A stretch of 64,000 nt of DNA from Aphelocoma coerulescens. Lineage: Eukaryota > Chordata > Aves > Passeriformes > Corvidae. The notes beneath the pieces are model-generated. The model was not told where the DNA came from, made no database searches, and worked only from the letters and a program-made list of their open reading frames with translations. This document shows, in pieces, positions 59,291-64,000 of this stretch. Location of the stretch: NCBI RefSeq assembly GCF_041296385.1, contig NW_027184085.1:1370501-1434500 (forward strand), in the 5' to 3' direction. The translations under genes and the position numbers were made by a program. Position 1 is the first letter of the stretch; each line of letters begins with the position of its first letter.

Positions 59291-61019
59291 TGTCCTTTCC
59301 TCATTCTCCCACTGACTTTAGCCCTTTATCCCTACTTTTTTGCTGTGCCAGCTGCTGATTGTGCTGGACATTTTGGTGCCCCCCATGGCAATGAGGACAG
59401 AAAATGAGTCTCCCATGATTGGCATGTGAGGATGACACAGAAGCATCTTTATAGTACATGACCTTATTTCTGGGAATCATTTGGATCTGTTGAGAAGACT
59501 CGCGTAAAAATAACAGGAAGAAAAACTTAAGAGTCAGCAGAGGTTGCTTTCTAGCTAAAAAGAATAAAGTGATCTTTTATTGACATAAAATTAGCAGATA
59601 GCCAAGTTTGAAAAACTCAACCCAAATACTTTCAGTTCCTCTTTAAACACTCCAGGTAGGTTATACACACAGTTCTTGTCTCAGGCGTGAAAAAAATTGC
59701 GTTTCCCAGCAACAAATATGCACATTTTTGCAGTAGGGAAATTGTTCCTGCCTGGAGATGGATCAGGAAGGGAAGCACTGTGCATAGCTCTCCATCCCGG
59801 GCCAGCAGAGTGCCCAGCAGGGCAGCAGCATTCCCTGGAGCGTTCATGTGCAAGGACTCATGTCACTGGCCTGGAATTCTGATTTCTGCCACAGGTAACA
59901 CTGCCCCAGCCCCGAAGCTGTGCTTGCAGTGAGCTGGAGCTTGATGCTCTGCTCTGCTCCAGGGACTCTGATTTGCTGGGAGGGGAGTTTTGACCTCGCT
60001 GCTGGTCTCACCCACTTGCTGAGCTGGTGACTGAGAGCAGCCAGGCAGGATGTAGGTGGTGAAACCCCAAGCAATGCCTGGTGAGCTTCTCTGTGATATT
60101 CTAATTACAAAACATAGATAAAGCAACTCAGAGATGTACAGTCTTCCTGGTGAAACCTGAAGGATGCAGGGAAGGTAAGGAGATGTTTTCTGAGATGGAT
60201 CAGTGCTGGGGGCAGGGAGGTAGGGAAGGACCACAGGCAGCTTTATAGAAATAAAACTGTAAATCCACTAGTGGGCCTTACTCTGTCCTAACCATGCTGG
60301 AATTATTCACTCCTCCCTCACGCCATGTTCCCTTTTTGTGGTTATCCTTTGCTCTTTCAAGGCTGAGAGAGAGCAAGGAGAAAAATATCTACCCTGCTCA
60401 CCCATGGGTGTGGAGAGAGGAAAGCAGCTGATCCTCCCTCCCACCCCCTTCCGCTGTGCGGATCTGGGGTAAAAAAGAGCATTTGTCTGATGGCGCCTGG
60501 CTCAGATGTGGTTGGGGAAGGACTCTGATCTTTGCACTTCTACATCTGGACCACAGTGACCAAGCAGGACCCATGCCTGCAGCTGACACCACCAGCCAAG
60601 GCCAAACACAGACCTGTCCCATCAGCTGCGTCTTTTATTCACTCAGAAAGTTCACAGAATTCTTTTCAGCCTCCAACTCAAAACTCTCATTCTTCCCTTG
60701 AAGCTCAGAGTCAAATAAATATTAAGAACTGCCTGAATTTTATGTGCCACTGCTAGAAACTTGCATCTTCCTGCCAATAAATTCCATGGGGAGACACGTG
60801 GACGCAACAGAAACACGTGCTGTGTCACAGATATGTGAATGATGAGAGTCAGTGGTGCTTAAAGCTCCATGATGAAACATCTGTGGGACTTTTGGGCTGC
60901 AGAACTTAGTGCCAGCATGAATTTAAATTCATCACAATGGTGAGAGATGAGAGCCAAGATGTGAGGCTGCTGTCTCAGGGGAAACTGCACGAGATACATG
61001 AAAAATGTGTGTATATGTT
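59291..61019. other. Intergenic, no gene recognised
   Basis: No recognisable exon, CpG block or transposon. Confidence 0.4.
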
Positions 61020-61515
61020 GGGGGCTCCAAGCATGAGAAGGACCTGGAGCTGCTGCAGCCAGTCCAGAGGAGGCCACCCAGATGCTCCAGGGCTGGAGCC
61101 CCTCTGCTCTGCAGCCAGCCTGGGACAGCTGGGGGTGCTCAGCTGCACAAGAGAAGGCTCCAGGGAGAGCTCAGAGCCCCTGGCAGGGCCTAAAGGGGCT
61201 CCAGGAGAGCTGCAGAGGGACTGGGGACAAGGCATGGAGGGACAGGACACAGGGAATGGCTTCCCAGTGCCAGAGGGCAGGGATGGATGGGATATTGGGA
61301 AGGAATTGCTGTCTGGGAGGGTGGGCAGGCCCTGGCACAGGGTGCCCAGAGCAGCTGTGGCTGCCCCTGGATCCCTGGAAGTGTCCAAGGCCAGGTTGGA
61401 TGGGGCTCGGAGAGCAGGCTGGGATGGTGGAAGGTGTCCCTGCCATGGCAGGGGGTGGAACTGGATGAGCTCTGAGGTCCCTTCCAACCCCAGCCATTCC
61501 AGGGTTCTGTGATTC
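61020..61515 (+). mobile_element. Young CR1 3' fragment
   Basis: Starts near AGCATGAGAAGGACCTGGAG and runs nearly identical to 55648-56213 through GGAATTGCTGTCTGGGAGGG. It ends CCATTCCAGGGTTCTGTGAT. A small insertion (AGCAGGCTGGGATGG for AGCAGCCTGGGATAG with preceding GAG) marks it as a separate copy. Confidence 0.96.
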
Positions 61516-62379
61516 CTGCCATGGCCAGGCCTGTGTGGCTCTGCACCATGACATGTGGTGCTGGAGGGCAGGTACTGCCTGTGACCCACGGCGGAAGGAA
61601 AAGGTTTATATTTAACTTGTATTTTTAAAATACATTAGTAGAAGTTCTGAGTTCTGCTGCTGATGCAAAGCGAGTCACTGTGGGCATATTTACATGACTC
61701 TCCTGTTCCTGACTCAGCCAGTCATGTGGATCTGAGCAAACAGGAAATCCCTCAAAAAAAAAAAACCAAACCCTCAGAATAAAAGTAGCCAAAAGCCAAG
61801 AGTCATGGTTTCCCTAAGCAAGTACTTTGAAGTTTGCCTGGAAGATGAATCACAAGAAAGCCTGGCTGGAGGAACCTGACATGGTGTGGAGTGTGACCAG
61901 TGAGGAAACCCCAGGGAGATCCAGAAATAGAGAGGAACTGGGAATTTCTGAAAGCCCCAGCCTGGGAAGCCAGAGGCATCTGCAGGACAGAAGCACATTT
62001 GAACCTGCAGAGGGAAGGGGCCTGGTGTGCCCAAGCACCAGCTCATGGACCCACCACAATCCCAGACAAAGCAAACAGGCAGCCATTGTAGGGAACATTG
62101 TCTTTTATGAGGGGTGGGGAGGACTTTGGTTCCCTTAAATAGGGTTAAGTTTCCCTTCTAGAGGAACAAGGTAAAAGTTTCTTTTGTACAAGGAGGGAAT
62201 TGTCCATCAGTTGATACCAATCAACTTCTCATACTTCCTTGAAGAACAGAAAGGCCCCACTGTCCTTGCCAGCTTTTCCCACTGCAGAGTTTGCTCCTGA
62301 AAATGGGCTCTGGTTTGCCAAGTTGCTCCATCCATCAGCATGTGCTGTCCTTTCACATCCTTGCAGTCTTTCCCTCTGG
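61516..62379. other. Intergenic, no gene recognised
   Basis: An A tract near 61755 and short ORFs only. Confidence 0.4.
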
Positions 62380-62503
62380 CCAATGGGGCTTGGAGCAACC
62401 TGGGATAGTGGAAGGTGTCCCTGCACATGGTACAGGGTGGAAAGGGATGTGCTTTAAGGTCCCTTCCAACCCCAACCATGCTGGGATTCTGTGGTTCTGT
62501 GAC
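62380..62503 (+). mobile_element. CR1 LINE 3' end
   Basis: GGGGCTTGGAGCAACCTGGG, TAGTGGAAGGTGTCCCTGCA and CCCTTCCAACCCCAACC, ending GGGATTCTGTGGTTCTGTGA. Confidence 0.93.
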
Positions 62504-63632
62504 TATATGAAGTTTATGGGCTGTTCCTTAGAGAGAGGTTCTAGGAAGGAGAATTCAATCCAGCCAATCCAGAACACACCATATCCTGCGTATAGCCTAT
62601 ATCCTATATATATTCCCAATGAGGAAAGTCAGTGACCAGGGTCCTCTTAGGCATCTAGTTAAGGAGAATCTGTTTTTTCATCAAATATTAATGTAAGATA
62701 AACTCAAAGTCGCAAGCCATCTGCAGTATCTTTGGAATAAACCCAGCTTTTTCAGAAGGAAATATTCTCAGAGATGGTGGAGGGACTTCACAGAAGAATT
62801 GGGGGTTTAGAGGATCCAAACATCCCTGTTTATTTTTAGATTTCAAACAGATGGCAGTGCTGCACATTTGTACACTGTCTACTACACATAAAACTGTTCA
62901 CTGGTTTTGTGTAGATCTCAAGACTAAGGCAACATTTCCCATTAAACACACCATAAAACAGTAGGCAAAACTATAAAATACCAAGAAGTTCAGCTCTCCC
63001 TCCACTCAAATACAAGTTTTCAGGGGTAAAGGGACGTGAAGTTGTTTCCCTTTCACAAACATCTCAAAGACTGAGTCACAGTACTATGATAGCATTAAGC
63101 CTCTACTGAAACAAACTCAAAAGATTCCAGTTCAAGCACTACCGTGGTGGTGTAACACATACTCCAGTGTGCAAATCCCGTGTATCAAACTGCTGTGTTT
63201 GACTGTGCAAGGATGCCATCGTTGACACCAGAAGTAATTGCACTGGGTTTTAATTGGATGAGAACAAGCTTTATAGACAGGTTAAACATTGACCTTTCTT
63301 CCATGGGATAATTTTTTTCAGCTTGCTATCAGCGAAGCTAATGTGATTATGTGCAAGAAAGCTAAGTTCTTGGCAGCGTATGTATGTGTGTTCCAGAGCT
63401 TCAAAGCTTCATCAACAGCTTTTTCCTGTGACTCCTTTGAGGGCAATGAGCTTGAAGCAATCACTGATCCACAGCCAGTGTTTTACTTCCCATTTTCCTC
63501 CACCCAGGCAGGTCTGGAGCCTGGCATCAGCAGGATGTGCTGCATGAGGTCTCTGTGACAGTCCTGACCTGGGAGCTGAGTTCACACAGCGGCATCACCT
63601 GTGGGCACAGAGAACCCGTTCTTAACTCCATT
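62504..63632. other. Intergenic, no gene recognised
   Basis: AT-rich. No exon, RNA gene or transposon was recognised. Confidence 0.4.
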
Positions 63633-64000
63633 TCATAGAGTCACAGAAGGGTTTAGATTGGGAGGGACCTTAAAGCCCATCCAGTGCCACCCCCTGCCAC
63701 GGGCGGGGACACCTTCCACTGTCCCAGGCTGCTCCAAGCCCTGTCCAGCCTGGCCTTGGACACTGCCAGGGATCCAGGAGCAGCCACAGCTGCTCTGGGC
63801 ACCCTGTGCCAGGGCCTGCCCACCCTCCCAGACAGCAATTCCTTCCCAATATCCCATCCATCCCTGCCCTCTGGCACTGGGAAGCCATTCCCTGTGTCCT
63901 GTCCCTCCATGCCTTGTCCCAAGTCCCTCTGCAGCTCTCCTGGAGCCCCTTTAAGCCCTGCCAGGGGCTCTGAGCTCTCCCTGGAGCCTTCTCTTGTGCA
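63633..64000 (-). mobile_element. Young CR1 3' fragment, minus (cut by window end)
   Basis: TCATAGAGTCACAGAAGGGT, TTGGGAGGGACCTTAAAGCC, CAGCAATTCCTTCCCAATAT and CCTTGTCCCAAGTCCCTCTG, continuing past the end of the window. Confidence 0.95.

Overview
The window is vertebrate nuclear DNA, almost certainly from a bird. It is studded with pieces of CR1 LINEs, many ending in the CR1-typical repeat of an ATTCTGTG-like octamer. It also carries two solitary LTRs and split genes with GT-AG introns. The exact species cannot be read from the sequence; young, nearly identical CR1 copies and compact introns fit a modern (neoavian, perhaps passerine) bird. There are no bacterial-type genes, operons, CRISPR arrays or convincing tRNA/rRNA genes.

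Two protein-coding genes can be reconstructed with confidence, both on the minus strand and arranged head to tail. TSPAN36 (a tetraspanin) has seven coding exons between 55144 and 37928. They join without frame error into a 248-residue four-pass membrane protein with a CCG motif and six cysteines in the large loop. SKA1 (a kinetochore-microtubule coupling subunit) has six coding exons between 34277 and 19482. They join into 253 residues, close to the 255 of human SKA1. A CpG-rich block at about 35.0-35.5 kb is the probable SKA1 promoter, and a second one at about 55.0-55.3 kb covers TSPAN36 exon 1. The short gap between the genes (about 36.7 to 35.4 kb) is filled by a GC-rich minisatellite interrupted by a CR1.

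Region by region: 1-18 kb has no gene I can recognise. It holds CR1 pieces, a minus-oriented LTR at 7.2-8.0 kb, long T tracts, a CpG cluster at about 11.5 kb, and two unassigned minus-strand ORF/exon candidates (13.7-14.1 kb and 16.7-16.9 kb). A further CpG block at 18.3-18.5 kb sits just past the SKA1 3' end and may be the promoter of the next gene; in mammals MAPK4 lies downstream of SKA1, but no MAPK4 coding exon is visible. 19.2-35.4 kb is SKA1, with CR1 insertions and a solo LTR (with target-site duplication) in its introns. 36.7-55.3 kb is TSPAN36, whose first intron is about 12.75 kb and rich in CR1. 55.3-64 kb is intergenic with several young CR1 copies.

The two genes have no obvious functional link: one acts at the mitotic spindle, the other in membranes. 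I found no convincing undescribed system. The most interesting items are the intergenic minisatellite, the retroelement insertions close to SKA1 exons, the inverted young CR1 copies flanking TSPAN36 exon 1, and the unassigned ORFs.
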